Positions 10,510 through 22,836 of a DNA stretch of 64,000 nt are shown piece by piece. Below the pieces are notes generated by a model. The model did no database searches, had not been told where the DNA came from, and saw nothing but the letters and a program-made list of their open reading frames with translations. The DNA is from Nemertoderma westbladi (Eukaryota; Xenacoelomorpha; Nemertodermatida; Nemertodermatidae): NCBI GenBank assembly GCA_032718475.1, contig JAUCBJ010007324.1, positions 41,957-105,956 of the forward strand. Reading direction: 5' to 3'. Position numbers and translations under genes: made by a program. Position 1 is the stretch's first letter; each line of letters starts with the position of its first letter.

Positions 10510-13500
10510 AAACGCCGAGCTCTATGGCACTATACCACCTGTATCAACCACCCTCCGTGAACGCCGAGCTCTATGGTACTATACCATCTGTATCAACCGC
10601 CCTCCGTGAACGCCGAGCTCTATGGTACTATACCACCTGTATCAACCACCCTCCGTGAACGCCGAGCTCTATGGTACTATACCACCTGTATCAACCACCC
10701 TCCGTGAACGCCGAGCTCTATGGTACTATACCACCTGTATCAACCACCCTCCGTGAACGCCGAGCTCTATGGTACTATACCATCTGTATCAACCACCCTC
10801 CGTGAACGCCGAGCTCTATGGTACTATACCACCTGTATCAACCACCCTCCGTGAACGCCGAGCTCTATGGTACTATACCATCTGTATCAACCACCCTCCG
10901 TGAACGCTGAGCTCTATGGTACTATACCATCTGTATCAACCACCCTCCGTGAACGCCGAGCTCTATGGTACTATACCACCTGTATCAACCACCCTCCGTG
11001 AACGCCGAGCTCTATGGTACTATACCACCTGTATCAACCGCCCTCCGTGAACGCCGAGCTCTATGGTACTATACCACCTGTATCAACCACCCTCCGTGAA
11101 CGCCGAGCTCTATGGTACTATACCACCTGTATCAACCACCCTCCGTGAACGCCGAGCTCTATGGTACTATACCATCTGTATCAACCACCCTCCGTGAACG
11201 CCGAGCTCTATGGTACTATACCACCTGTATCAACCACCCTCCGTGAACGCCGAGCTCTATGGTACTATACCACCTGTATCAACCACCCTCCGTGAACGCC
11301 GAGCTCTATGGTACTATACCACCTGTATCAACCACCCTCCGTGAACGCCGAGCTCTATGGTACTATACCACCTGTATCAACCACCCTCCGTGAACGCCGA
11401 GCTCTATGGTACTATACCACCTGTATCAACCACCCTCCGTGAACGCCGAGCTCTATGGTACTATACCATCTGTATCAACCACCCTCCGTGAACGCCGAGC
11501 TCTATGGTACTATACCACCTGTATCAACCACCCTCCGTGAACGCCGAGCTCTATGGTACTATACCATCTGTATCAACCACCCTCCGTGAACGCCGAGCTC
11601 TATGGTACTATACCACCTGTATCAACCACCCTCCGTGAACGCCGAGCTCTATGGTACTATACCATCTGTATCAACCACCCTCCGTGAACGCCGAGCTCTA
11701 TGGTACTATACCACCTGTATCAACCACCCTCCGTGAACGCCGAGCTCTATGGTACTATACCATCTGTATCAACCACCCTCCGTGAACGCCGAGCTCTATG
11801 GTACTATACCACCTGTATCAACCACCCTCCGTGAACGCCGAGCTCTATGGTACTATACCACCTGTATCAACCACCCTCCGTGAACGCCGAGCTCTATGGT
11901 ACTATACCATCTGTATCAACCACCCTCCGTGAACGCCGAGCTCTATGGTACTATACCACCTGTATCAACCACCCTCCGTGAACGCCGAGCTCTATGGTAC
12001 TATACCATCTGTATCAACCACCCTCCGTGAACGCCGAGCTCTATGGTACTATACCACCTGTATCAACCACCCTCCGTGAACGCCGAGCTCTATGGTACTG
12101 TACCATCTGTATCAACCACCCTCCGTGAACGCCGAGCTCTATGGTACTATACCACCTGTATCAACAACCCTCCGTGAACGCCGAGCTCTATGGTACTATA
12201 CCATCTGTATCAACCACCCTCCGTGAACGCCGAGCTCTATGGTACTATACCATCTGTATCAACCACCCTCCGTGAACGCCGAGCTCTATGGTAGTATACC
12301 ATCTGTATCAACCACCCTCCGTGAACGCCGAGCTCTATGGTACTGTACCACCTGTATCAACCACCCTCCGTGAACGCCGAGCTCTATGGTACTATACCAC
12401 CTGTATCAACCACCCTCCGTGAACGCCGAGCTCTATGGTACTATACCATCTGTATCAACCACCCTCCGTGAACGCCGAGCTCTATGGTACTATACCACCT
12501 GTATCAACCACCCTCCGTGAACGCCGAGCTCTATGGTACTATACCATCTGTATCAACCACCCTCCGTGACCGCCGAGCTCTATGGTACTATACCATCTGT
12601 ATCAACCACCCTCCGTGAACGCCGAGCTCTATGGTACTGTACTATACCATCTGTATCAACCACCCTCCGTGAACGCCGAGCTCTATGGTACTATACCACC
12701 TGTATCAACCACCCTCCGTGAACGCCGAGCTCTATGGTACTATACCATCTGTATCAACCACCCTCCGTGAACGCCGAGCTCTATGGTACTGTACTATACC
12801 ATCTGTATCAACCACCCTCCGTGAACGCCGAGCTCTATGGTGCTATACCACCTGTATCAACCACCCTCCGTGAACGCCGAGCTCTATGGTACTATACCAT
12901 CTGTATCAACCACCCTCCGTGAACTCCGAGCTCTATGGTACTGTACTATACCATCTGTATCAACCACCCTCCGTGAACGCCGAGCTCTATGGTACTATAC
13001 CACCTGTATCAACGACCCTCCGTGAACGCCGAGGTCTATGGTACTATACCACCTGTATCAACCACCCTCCGTGAACGCCGAGCTCTATGGTACTATACCA
13101 CCTGTATCAACCACCCTCCGTGAACGCCGAGCTCTATGGTACTATACCACCTGTATCAACCACCCTCCGTGAACGCCGAGCTCTATGGTACTATACCACC
13201 TGTATCAACCACCCTCCGTGAACGCCGAGCTCAATGGTACTATACCAACTGTATCAACCACCCTCCGTGAACGCCGAGCTCTATGGTACTATACCACCTA
13301 TATCAACCACCCTCCGTGAATGCCGAGCTCTATGGTACTATACCACCTGTATCAACCACCCTCCGTGAACGCCGAGCTCTATGGTACTATACCGCCTGTA
13401 TCAACCACCCTCCGTGAACGCCGAGCTCTATGGTACTATACCGCCTGTATCAACCACCCTCCGTAAACGCCGAGCTCTATGGTACTATACCACCTGTATC

Positions 13501-14209
13501 AACCACCCTCCGTGAACGCCGAGCTCTATGGTACTATACCACCTGTATCAACCACCCTCCGTGAACGCCGAGCTCTATGGTACTATACCACCTGTATCAA
13601 CCACCCTCCGTGAACGCCGAGCTCTATGGTACTATACCACCTGTATCAACCACCCTCCGTGAACGCCGAGCTCTATGGTACTATACCACCTGTATCAACC
13701 ACCCTCCGTGAACGCCGAGCTCTATGGTACTATACCACCTGTATCAACCACCCTCCGTGAACGCCGAGCTCTATGGTACTATACCACCTGTATCAACCAC
13801 CCTCCGTGAATGCCGAGCTCTATGGTACTATACCACCTGTATCAACCACCCTCCGTGAACGCCGAGCTCTATGGTACTATACCACCTGTATCAACCACCC
13901 TCCGTGAACGCCGAGCTCTATGTTACTATACCGCCTGTATCAACCACCCTCCGTAAACGCCGAGCTCTATGGTACTATACCACCTGTATCAACCACCCTC
14001 CGTGAACGCCGAGCTCTATGGTACTATACCACCTGTATCAACCACCCTCCGTGAACGCCGAGCTCTATGGTACTATACCACCTGTATCAACCACCCTCCG
14101 TGAACGCCGAGCTCTATGGTACTATACCACCTGTATCAACCACCCTCCGTGAACGCAGATCTCTATGGTACTATACCACCTGTATCAACCACCCTCCGTG
14201 AACGCCGAG
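10510..14209. repeat. 49-bp satellite, about 75 copies, derived from a LINE RT segment
   Basis: Head-to-tail 49-bp units containing aacgccgagctctatgg, actataccacctgtatcaac and caccctccgtg. Two main variants alternate (ccacctgt and ccatctgt). The unit equals, with a few substitutions, one stretch of the RT gene at 4491-6074 (complement of about 4714-4767), where it encodes NAELYGTIPPVSTTLRE. In that gene the stretch is bounded on both sides by aacgc, the likely recombination point. Since 49 is not a multiple of three the array is not coding. At 12.5-13.0 kb a 5-bp duplication (ggtactgtactata) recurs at about 12632, 12784 and 12936, 152 bp apart, giving a local higher-order repeat of 49+49+54 bp. 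Confidence 0.97.
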
Positions 14210-14402
14210 TCAACACACCAGTCGGGATTCCCTCGCCAACTCGGGGGACCCGTCGCAAGATATATAAATCGTATTAGCAATACTTAATTAAGAAGCAATT
14301 AATAGTCAATCAAATAATATAGACTATTTGTTGGAATTTGTAAAATATCACATTTTGTTAATTTACCACTCACCGAAAATAGGAAGTCCCACACCCGTGT
14401 TC

Positions 14403-17400
14403 TGAGTTTGGTCGGTTCACATATCGTGGATTCGAGTTTGGTTGATTCACATATCGTGGTTCAGAGTTTGGTTGGTTCACATATCGTGGTTCACAGTTTG
14501 GTTGGTTCACATATCGTGGGTCAGAGTTTGGTTGGTTCACATATCGTGGTTCAGAGTTTGGTTGGTTCACATATCGTGGTTCAGATTTTGGTTGGTTCAC
14601 ATATCGTGGTTCAGACAGAGTTTGGTTGGTTCACATATCGTGGTTCAGAGTTTGCTTGGTTCACATATCGTGGTTCAGAGTTTGGTTGGTTCACATATCG
14701 TGGTTCAGACAGAGTTTGGTTGTTTCTCATATCGTGGATTCGAGTTTGGTTGGTTCACATATCCTGGTTCAGAGTTTGGTTGGTTCACATATCGTGGGTC
14801 AGAGTTTGGTTGGTTCACATATCGTGGATCAGAGTTTGGTTGGTTCTCATATCGTGGATTCGAGTTTGGTTGGTTCACATATCGTGGTTCAGAGTTTGTT
14901 GGTTCACATATCGTGGGTCAGAGTTTGGTTGGTTCACATATCGTGGTTCAGAGTTTGGTTGGTTCACATATCGTGGATCAGAGTTTGGTTGGTTCTCATA
15001 TCGTGGTTCAGAGTTTGGTTGGTTCTCATATCGTGGTTCAGAGTTTGGTTGGTTCACATATCGTGGTTCAGAGTTTGGTTGGTTCACATATCGTGGTTCA
15101 GACAGAGTTTGGTTGTTTCTCATATCGTGGATTCGAGTTTGGTTTGTTCACATATCGTGGTTCAGAGTTTGGTTGGTTCACATATCGTGGGTCAGAGTTT
15201 GGTTGGTTCTCATATCGTGGTTCAGATTTTGGTTGGTTCACATATCGTGGGTCAGAGTTTGGTTGGTTCACATATCGTGGTTCAGAGTTTGGTTGGTTCT
15301 CATATCGTGGTTCAGAGTTTGGTTGGTTCACATATCGTGGGTCAGAGTTTGGTTGGTTCTTATATTGTGGTTCAGAGTTTGGTTGGTTCACATATCGTGG
15401 GTCAGAGTTTGGTTGGTTCACATATCGTGGTTCAGAGTTTGGTTGGTTCTCATATCGTGGGTCAGAGTTTGGTTGGTTCTTATATTGCGGTTCAGAGATT
15501 GGTTGGTTCTCATATCGTGGTTCAGAGTTTGGTTGGTTCACATATCGTGGTTCAGAGTTTGGTTGGTTCTTATATTGTGGTTCAGAGTTTGGTTGGTTCA
15601 CATATCGTGGGTCAGAGTTTGGTTGGTTCACATATCGTGGTTCAGAGTTTGGTTGGTTCTCATATCGTGGTTCAGAGTTTGGTTGGTTCACATATCGTGG
15701 GTCAGAGTTTGGTTGGTTCTTATATTGTGGTTCAGAGTTTGGTTGGTTCACATATCGTGGGTCAGAGTTTGGTTGGTTCACATATCGTGGTTCAGAGTTT
15801 GGTTGGTTCTCATATCGTGGATTCGAGTTTGGTAGGTTCACATATCGTGGATTCGAGTTTGGTTGGTTCACATATCGTGGTTCAGAGTTTGGTTGGTTCA
15901 CATATCGTGGTTCAGAGTTTGGTTGGTTCACATATCGTGGTTCAGAGTTTGGTTGGTTCACATATCGTGGTTCAGAGTTTGGTTGGTTCACATATCGTGG
16001 TTCAGAGTTTGGTTGGTTCACATATCGTGGTTCAGAGTTTGGTTGGTTCACATATCGTGGTTCAGAGTTTGGTTGGTTCTCATATCGTGGATTCGAGTTT
16101 GGTAGGTTCACATATCGTGGATTCGAGTTTGGTTGGTTCACATATCGTGGTTCAGAGTTTGGTTGGTTCACATATCGTGGTTCAGAGTTTGGTTGGTTCA
16201 CATATCGTGGATTCGAGTTTGGTTGTTTCTCATATCGTGGATTCGAGTTTGGTTGGCTCTCATATCGTGGTTCAGAGTTTGGTTGGTTCACATATTGTGG
16301 TTCAGAGTTTGGTTGGTTCACATATCGTGGTTCAGAGTTTGGTAGGTTCACATATCGTGGTTCAGAGTTTGGTTGGTTCACATATCGTGGATTCGAGTTT
16401 GGTTGTTTCTCATATCGTGGATTCGAGTTTGGTTGGCTCTCATATCGTGGTTCAGAGTTTGGTTGGTTCACATATCGTGGGTCAGAGTTTGGTTGGTTCA
16501 CATATCGTGGTTCAGAGTTTGGTTGGTTCACATATCGTGGATTCGAGTTTGGTTGTTTCTCATATCGTGGATTCGAGTTTGGTTGGCTCTCATATCGTAG
16601 TTCAGAGTTTGGTTGGTTCACATATCGTGGGTCAGAGTTTGGTTGGTTCACATATCGTGGTTCAGAGTTTGGTTGGTTCACATATCGTGGTTCAGATTTT
16701 GTTTGGTTCACATATCGTAGATTCGAGTTTGGTTGTTTCTCATATCGTGGATTCGAGTTTGGTTGGCTCTCATATCGTGGTTCAGAGTTTGGTTGGTTCA
16801 CATATCGTGGGTCAGAGTTTGGTTGGTTCACATATCGTGGTTCAGAGTTTGGTTGGTTCACATATCGTGGTTCAGAGTTTGGTTGGTTCAGATATCGTGG
16901 TTCAGAGTTTGGTCGGTTCACATATCGTGGTTCCGAGTTTGGTTGGTTCACATATCGTGGTTCAGAGTTTGGTTGGTTCACGTATTGTGGATTCGAGTTT
17001 GGTTGGTTCACATATCGTGGTTCAGAGTTTGGTTGGTTCTCATATCGTGGTTCAGAGTTTGGTTGGTTTACATATCCTGGTTTAGAGTTTGGTTGGTTCT
17101 CATATCGTGGTTCAGAGTTTGGTTGGTTTCACATATTGTGGATTCGAGTTTGGTGGGTTCACATATCTTGGTTCAGAGTTTGGTTGGTTCTCATATCGTG
17201 GGTCAGAGTTTGGTTGGTTCACATATCGTGGTTCAGAGTTAGGTTGGTTCACATATCCTGGTTCAGAGTTTGGTTGGCTCTCATATCGTGGATTCGAGTT
17301 TGGTTGGTTCACATATCGTGGATTCGAGTTTGGTTGGTTCTCATATCGTGGATTCGAGTTTGGTTTGTTCACATATCGTGGGTCAGAGTTTGGTTGGTTC

Positions 17401-19197
17401 TCATATCGTGGTTCAGAGTTTGGTTGGTTCACATATCGTGGTTCAGAGTTTGGTTGGTTCTCATATCGTGGGTCAGAGTTTGGTTGGTTCACATATCGTG
17501 GTTCAGATTTTGGTTGGTTCACATATCGTGGTTCAGAGTTTGGTTGGCTCTCATATCGTGGATTCGAGTTTGGTTGGTTCACATATCGTGGATTCGAGTT
17601 TGGTTGGTTCTCATATCGTGGATTCGAGTTTGGTTTGTTCACATATCGTGGGTCAGAGTTTGGTTGGTTCACATATCGTGGTTCAGAGTTTGGTTGGTTC
17701 ACATATCGTGGTTCAGAATTTAGTTGGTTCTCATATCGTGGATTCGAGTTTGGTTTGTTCACATATCGTGGGTCAGAGTTTGGTTGGTTCTCATATCGTG
17801 GTTCAGAGTTTGGTTGGTTCACATATCGTGGTTCAGAGTTTGGTTGGCTCTCATATCGTGGATTCGAGTTTGGTTGGTTCACATATCGTGGATTCGAGTT
17901 TGGTTGGTTCACATATCGTGGATCAGAGTTTGGTTGGTTCTCATATCGTGGATTCGAGTTTGGTTTGTTCACATATCGTGGGTCAGAGTTTGGTTGGTTC
18001 TCATATCGTGGTTCAGAGTTTGGTTGGTTCACATATCGTGGTTCAGAGTTTGGTTGGCTCTCATATCGTGGATTCGAGTTTGGTTGGTTCTCATATCGTG
18101 GGTCAGAGTTTGTTTGTTTCTCATATCGTGGATTCGAGTTTGGTTGGTTCTCATATCGTGGGTCAGAGTTTGGTTTGTTTCCATATAGTGGTTCAGAGTT
18201 TGGTTGGTTCACATATCGTGGTTCAGAGTTTGGTTGGTTCACATATCGTGGTTTAGAGTTTGGTTGGTTCACATATCCTGGTTCAGGGTTTGGTTGGTTC
18301 ACATATCGTGGTTCAGAGTTTGGTTGGTTCACATATCGTGGTTCAGAGTTTGGTTGGTTCACATATCGTGGTTCAGAGTTTGGTTGGTTCACATATCGTG
18401 GTTCAGAGTTTGGTTGGTTCACATATCGTGGATTCGAGTTTGGTTGGTTCACATATCGTGGGTCAGAGTTTGGTTGGTTCACATATCGTGGATTCGAGTT
18501 TGGTTGGTTCACATATCGTGGTTCAGAGTTTGGTTGGTTCACATATCGTGGTTCAGAGTTTGGTTGGTTCTCATATCGTGGTTCAGAGTTTGGTTGGTTC
18601 ACATATCGTGGTTCAGAGTTTGGTTGGTTCACATATCGTGGTTCAGAGTTTGGTTGGTTCACATATCACGGATTCGAGTTTGGTTGGTTCACATATCGTG
18701 GTTCAGAGTTTGGTTGGTTCACATATCGTGGTTCAGAGTTTGGTTGGTTCACATATCGTGGTTCAGAGTTTGGTTGGTTCACATATCGTGGTTCAGAGTT
18801 TGGTTGGTTCACATATCGTGGTTCAGAGTTAGGTTGGTTCACATATCGTGGTTCAGAGTTTGGTTGGTTCTCATATCGTGGATTCGAGTTTGGTTGGTTC
18901 ACATATCACGGATTCGAGTTTGGTTGGTTCACATATCGTGGTTCAGAGTTTGGTTGGTTCACATATCGTGGTTCAGAGTTTGGTTGGTTCACATATCGTG
19001 GTTCAGAGTTTGGTTGGTTCACATATCGTGGTTCAGAGTTTGGTTGGTTCACATATCGTGGTTCAGAGTTTGGTTGGTTCACATATCGTGGTTCAGAGTT
19101 TGGTTGGTTCACATATCGTGGTTCAGAGTTAGGTTGGTTCACATATCGTGGTTCAGAGTTTGGTTGGTTCACATATCTTGGTTCAGATTTTGGCTGA
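14403..19197. repeat. 30-bp satellite, about 160 copies
   Basis: Units of 30 bp built from ttggttggttcacatatcgt and ggttcagag. Recurrent variants are tcacat/tctcat, ggttcagag/gggtcagag/ggattcgag and rare ggctctcat, combined in longer higher-order patterns (the ggctctcat unit recurs near 17278, 17548, 17848 and 18058). A few 6-bp insertions (cagaca) and single-base indels occur (for example near 17128). Because 30 is divisible by three and the unit lacks stops, frames of up to about 1,090 codons appear on both strands at once; this is not evidence of a protein. On the minus strand the encoded word is NQPNSEPRYV, broken by at least two in-frame stops (18664 and 18904 regions) and frameshifts. 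Confidence 0.97.
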
Positions 19198-19497
19198 TTC
19201 CCACATCGTTCACATATCCTATATAATTATCAGCTTATGAGGTTTTGCTGGAATATATTCGACTATATTTAGTAGATTTCGGTAGTTGAATTCGGAAATG
19301 ATTCTCGGTGTTTTACCTATTAGACCAATAATTTAATAATTTTAATTTAAAAATAAAGTTACAATGAAGTTTGTACAAATTAAAATAAAGTTACAATGAC
19401 AATGACGATGAGATGGACTGATCTGATTAGAAAATAAATTTGTAATATAAAATCAAATTAATAACCTTATAATATATTATATTTACATTCCACTATA

Positions 19498-22400
19498 CTA
19501 TTTCCTAACTGTCTTTATGTTTTTTCTAGTTAGTAATTTAACTAAGTGGCTCTGATTAGTTTTATTCAATAATTCACAGAATACAATAAAGTCATCATAA
19601 GGTCTCCTTTTAATGGCTTCTATTAGTTCGCTGTTCCTTTGTAAACCAGTCGGCTGATATTTGATCTGCTCAATAAGATTTTCAGTAAGAATATTTCTAC
19701 TTCTCAATAGCGGTAACAATTCTCTCAGCTCCATGTTATAAACCAGTTCAACTTTATTCCTCATAAGAATATTTTCAAATTCTACATCAACGTTTCCTTT
19801 TATCATATCTACTAAATGTTGTTGGTTTGTTTGTGTTAAACTATCCATAAATACTTTCATAATGAACTCTGATTTCCCTTTCAGAGATTCTATAATGGCT
19901 CGGCTCTTTAGTATTTTAGTTTCTCTTGTTTCTATAAACTGAATCTGATCATTGTTTAGTATAAAACTTTTTTCGATATATAGTAATAACTCAGTTGGTT
20001 CAAGTTTTTCTTCAAATTTTTTTGTTTCAACTTTTAAATATTCCTGATCCTTTGATTTAACTAAAAACCAAGTTTTATATTCCTGAGTTTCTATACTTGC
20101 ATTATTCTCACAGGTAATTATTGGTTTACTCAAACAATCTGATAGTAGAATAAAGTGGATACAGGATTCATTGTGGCATTTATATAGGCCATGCCTTTTA
20201 CATGTATATGAACAAGGACATGTTACTTTCAATTGAAAATCAACAATATTGTTTATTTTTCCAGCTGATATAAGTTCTCCCAAGCTGTCAACAATGTAAT
20301 CTTTTACTCTGTTTGCAAAATCAGAATCTGGAGGACTTATAATATTTTCGTTGCTATCAATATTATCTTTAGGTTTCATAAGAACTTTTCTTACAATTTG
20401 AACTTTTATTCTAGAAAAATGCCTTGGAGACACATATAGAATTATATCGTGATCAACATCACAGTATATAACTACAGACCGGTAGTAAAGAGTTGGTTCA
20501 GATTTAATATCTCCAATGAGATACGACCATTCTATAAGGCGTTTTACTAGTCGATAAAATAGACCCTCAGGTAAAAAACCATTAAATGCAATAAAAAATT
20601 CAATATCATTTGCTTTAATAGGGTAAATAGGCTGATTGGCATTCTGAAGTCTACAAGGTACATAATATGATTTATTCATTTTTGACTTTTTTAACAATGG
20701 TTCTGATTCGTCTCCATTACCTGGCACAGTTTCTCCTATTCTTTCACATATTAAATCAAAACGCTCTAGGATTTTTAACATAAAAGTTTTTTTGAGTCCC
20801 ATATTACCCCAGATATCGTCCAGTAGATCCCAGTGCAATATACCCTTGTCATCCAAATCCTCAAAATATTTCAAATTTTTCCAATTGATATGTTCTTTGA
20901 CTGTAATTATACTGGCAAACATTGAACTTAACCACTCTGGTTTCAATATAATTGTATCACGCAACGATTCTTCATCAAAATAGATAATTCTACCTCTATC
21001 ATGGTAAAATTCTAACATTGTCTTTAAACCGGGGTATTCAAATTCTACTTTTATTTCCTTTAACTTACATTCTAAATCTATAATATCAATATATACGTCA
21101 TCAATTTTAAGTAATTGAGTTACAAGTTTTTCAAATTTTAAATAATCCAAAGGAATTTCTTCCTTAAATTTGTCCATTTCTTTAACAATTTCTAGCTGTA
21201 AGTTTTGAAGTTCTTCATCTGAATCTGATCTTGCCTCTTTGCTATTTTCCACAGCAAATGCTTCTTTAACTAAAATATTGCAATGCAATGTGGACTTTAA
21301 TAGTCGGAAAATTTCTTTAAACTTTTTACGAGCTAAAATGTTCTGAGTTTCTGGATCTTCATGCAAACTGGCTTTCTTTGTTCCAACTAAGAATACTGGA
21401 GGACCAGAAATGTTTGCGCCACTTTCTGAATTATTTTTACCAAATGTAAATATATTGCGCAACCAAAAATCAATAAATTCTATATTAGTCATCTCGCTAT
21501 ATATCTTATTTATATTCTCTTCATCGGCTCTGAATATAATGTTGGCTGTTTTATCACCATCTTGGGTAAGATCAAAAACAACTATATAAATAGCCCGTCT
21601 ACTTAGAAACATCTGATGGGTTGTGTAATAAATACATTGGCCACCAAAATCGACTATCTGTAGAGAAAAGCGACTGTCTTCCTCATTAAATTTAGCCAGA
21701 ATATCTTGAGGTTTACCAGATAACAATATATCCTCTATACCTTTTGTGACTTCTGAAGGGATATCATATTTATTGCCCTCAAATTTTGATTCATGTGGCG
21801 TTACGACTTTTCCGCTATCAGATATTTTTCCTCTTTCGCTATCTACTGAAATATCTTCTCTAATTTCCTTGCTGCTTTCTATTTTAACAGGCTTATCATA
21901 AGAACTGGTTCTATTATTCATGTCTCTATCGCTATTTTCACCAGATATTACTGATAAAGTTGACTGGGCGCCATCAGTGTATATTTTTTCACTGTCCACA
22001 TTAGAAGCATCTTCTTGAACTTTGAATTCTAGAACACTTTTTGCAACTTTCTTTGCAACAGCATTGTCTGGATCAGCATCTAATATATCAACATTCTTTA
22101 AGTTAGTCCAGTCTGTGTGTTTATCAGTATCTATAACACAATTAGCCACTGAATTAATACCATCTGTTATTGGTTCATTAATATCAAATGGTTGACCAAT
22201 AAGGGCCTTCTTCAAACTAGTTTTACCAGCCCTCTCTTGTCCCACTAACATTAACCGGGTTTTCAGTATCCATGTAGTCCCTTTAGAAAGAGCTGCTTTA
22301 TAAGCAGCCAATGCTTCTGGGCCTCTCGCCAGTATCTCTATCGGCAGTTTTTGTTCTTTTATATAATTAATTAAAAATTTTGGAAGTTTCAGTGTATTTG

Positions 22401-22836
22401 ATCTACTTATATTCATAATCATAAGTCCCATGTCTCTGAATTTATTAACAATTTCTATTGTTGAAATTTCATTTAAACCCCAAATACTAACCAGATTCTG
22501 AGTTGTTAACTCAGAAATATCTGCATCCAGTCTAAAGTAAAGTTCTTTCTCTTTATCAGAAAGAACATCAACAGTAGACTTAATTATATTATTTATCTTA
22601 CCCTGAAGTGGTTTATTTATGGGACCAACCCATCCGATATACTCAACAATTTCCTTTAATTCTTCAGTTTTCTCCAATATACTTTCCACCTGTTTGATAC
22701 TTTTCTTTGTTTCAGTTTGACCTTCACGGAACGTATCAATTACTGTAATTGTGTCGCCATTATCTCCTGTATAAAGTATAATTATTGTTAAGCTGTCTTT
22801 CCATCCACTGAGTTGACATCCAATATTACGATGAAA
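19498..22836 (-). CDS. Roc-COR GTPase with NB-ARC-like N terminus and CARD-like C terminus
   Basis: A single open frame of about 1,110 codons. In order (residues counted from 22854): a winged-helix-like segment with LTTQNLVSIWGL (about 105-150); a Roc GTPase domain with P-loop VGQERAGKTSL (204-214), an acidic Ser-rich insert (about 250-395), switch II DFGGQ (402-406) and VGTKKA in the G4 position (490-495); a COR-like region (about 565-850) with PGLKTMLEFYHDRGRIIYF and LKPEWL; a Cys/His-rich segment with CPCSYTCKRHGLYKC; and two C-terminal helical modules with CARD/death-fold wording, the second containing NKVELVYNMELRELLPLLRS and HLVKLLTRK. ROCO proteins act as intracellular signalling GTPases; CARD-like ends suggest recruitment of other death-fold proteins, possibly in innate immunity (inference). 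The frame opens with TTG, not ATG, and the sequence ttgctccaacccag just upstream looks like a splice acceptor, so this is probably the large 3' exon of a multi-exon gene; I place the exon start at 22836. G4 lacks the usual Asp. Confidence 0.85.
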   Translation of the reverse strand, partial: FHRNIGCQLSGWKDSLTIIILYTGDNGDTITVIDTFREGQTETKKSIKQVESILEKTEELKEIVEYIGWVGPINKPLQGKINNIIKSTVDVLSDKEKELYFRLDADISELTTQNLVSIWGLNEISTIEIVNKFRDMGLMIMNISRSNTLKLPKFLINYIKEQKLPIEILARGPEALAAYKAALSKGTTWILKTRLMLVGQERAGKTSLKKALIGQPFDINEPITDGINSVANCVIDTDKHTDWTNLKNVDILDADPDNAVAKKVAKSVLEFKVQEDASNVDSEKIYTDGAQSTLSVISGENSDRDMNNRTSSYDKPVKIESSKEIREDISVDSERGKISDSGKVVTPHESKFEGNKYDIPSEVTKGIEDILLSGKPQDILAKFNEEDSRFSLQIVDFGGQCIYYTTHQMFLSRRAIYIVVFDLTQDGDKTANIIFRADEENINKIYSEMTNIEFIDFWLRNIFTFGKNNSESGANISGPPVFLVGTKKASLHEDPETQNILARKKFKEIFRLLKSTLHCNILVKEAFAVENSKEARSDSDEELQNLQLEIVKEMDKFKEEIPLDYLKFEKLVTQLLKIDDVYIDIIDLECKLKEIKVEFEYPGLKTMLEFYHDRGRIIYFDEESLRDTIILKPEWLSSMFASIITVKEHINWKNLKYFEDLDDKGILHWDLLDDIWGNMGLKKTFMLKILERFDLICERIGETVPGNGDESEPLLKKSKMNKSYYVPCRLQNANQPIYPIKANDIEFFIAFNGFLPEGLFYRLVKRLIEWSYLIGDIKSEPTLYYRSVVIYCDVDHDIILYVSPRHFSRIKVQIVRKVLMKPKDNIDSNENIISPPDSDFANRVKDYIVDSLGELISAGKINNIVDFQLKVTCPCSYTCKRHGLYKCHNESCIHFILLSDCLSKPIITCENNASIETQEYKTWFLVKSKDQEYLKVETKKFEEKLEPTELLLYIEKSFILNNDQIQFIETRETKILKSRAIIESLKGKSEFIMKVFMDSLTQTNQQHLVDMIKGNVDVEFENILMRNKVELVYNMELRELLPLLRSRNILTENLIEQIKYQPTGLQRNSELIEAIKRRPYDDFIVFCELLNKTNQSHLVKLLTRKNIKTVRK

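Noticed and set aside
14408-18662. Long frames of 475-1,093 codons on both strands over the 30-bp array
   Set aside because: The 30-bp unit has no stop in several frames, so long frames arise on both strands at once; in-frame stops and indels break each of them, and no non-repeat domain is attached. The edge signals are kept only as a finding.
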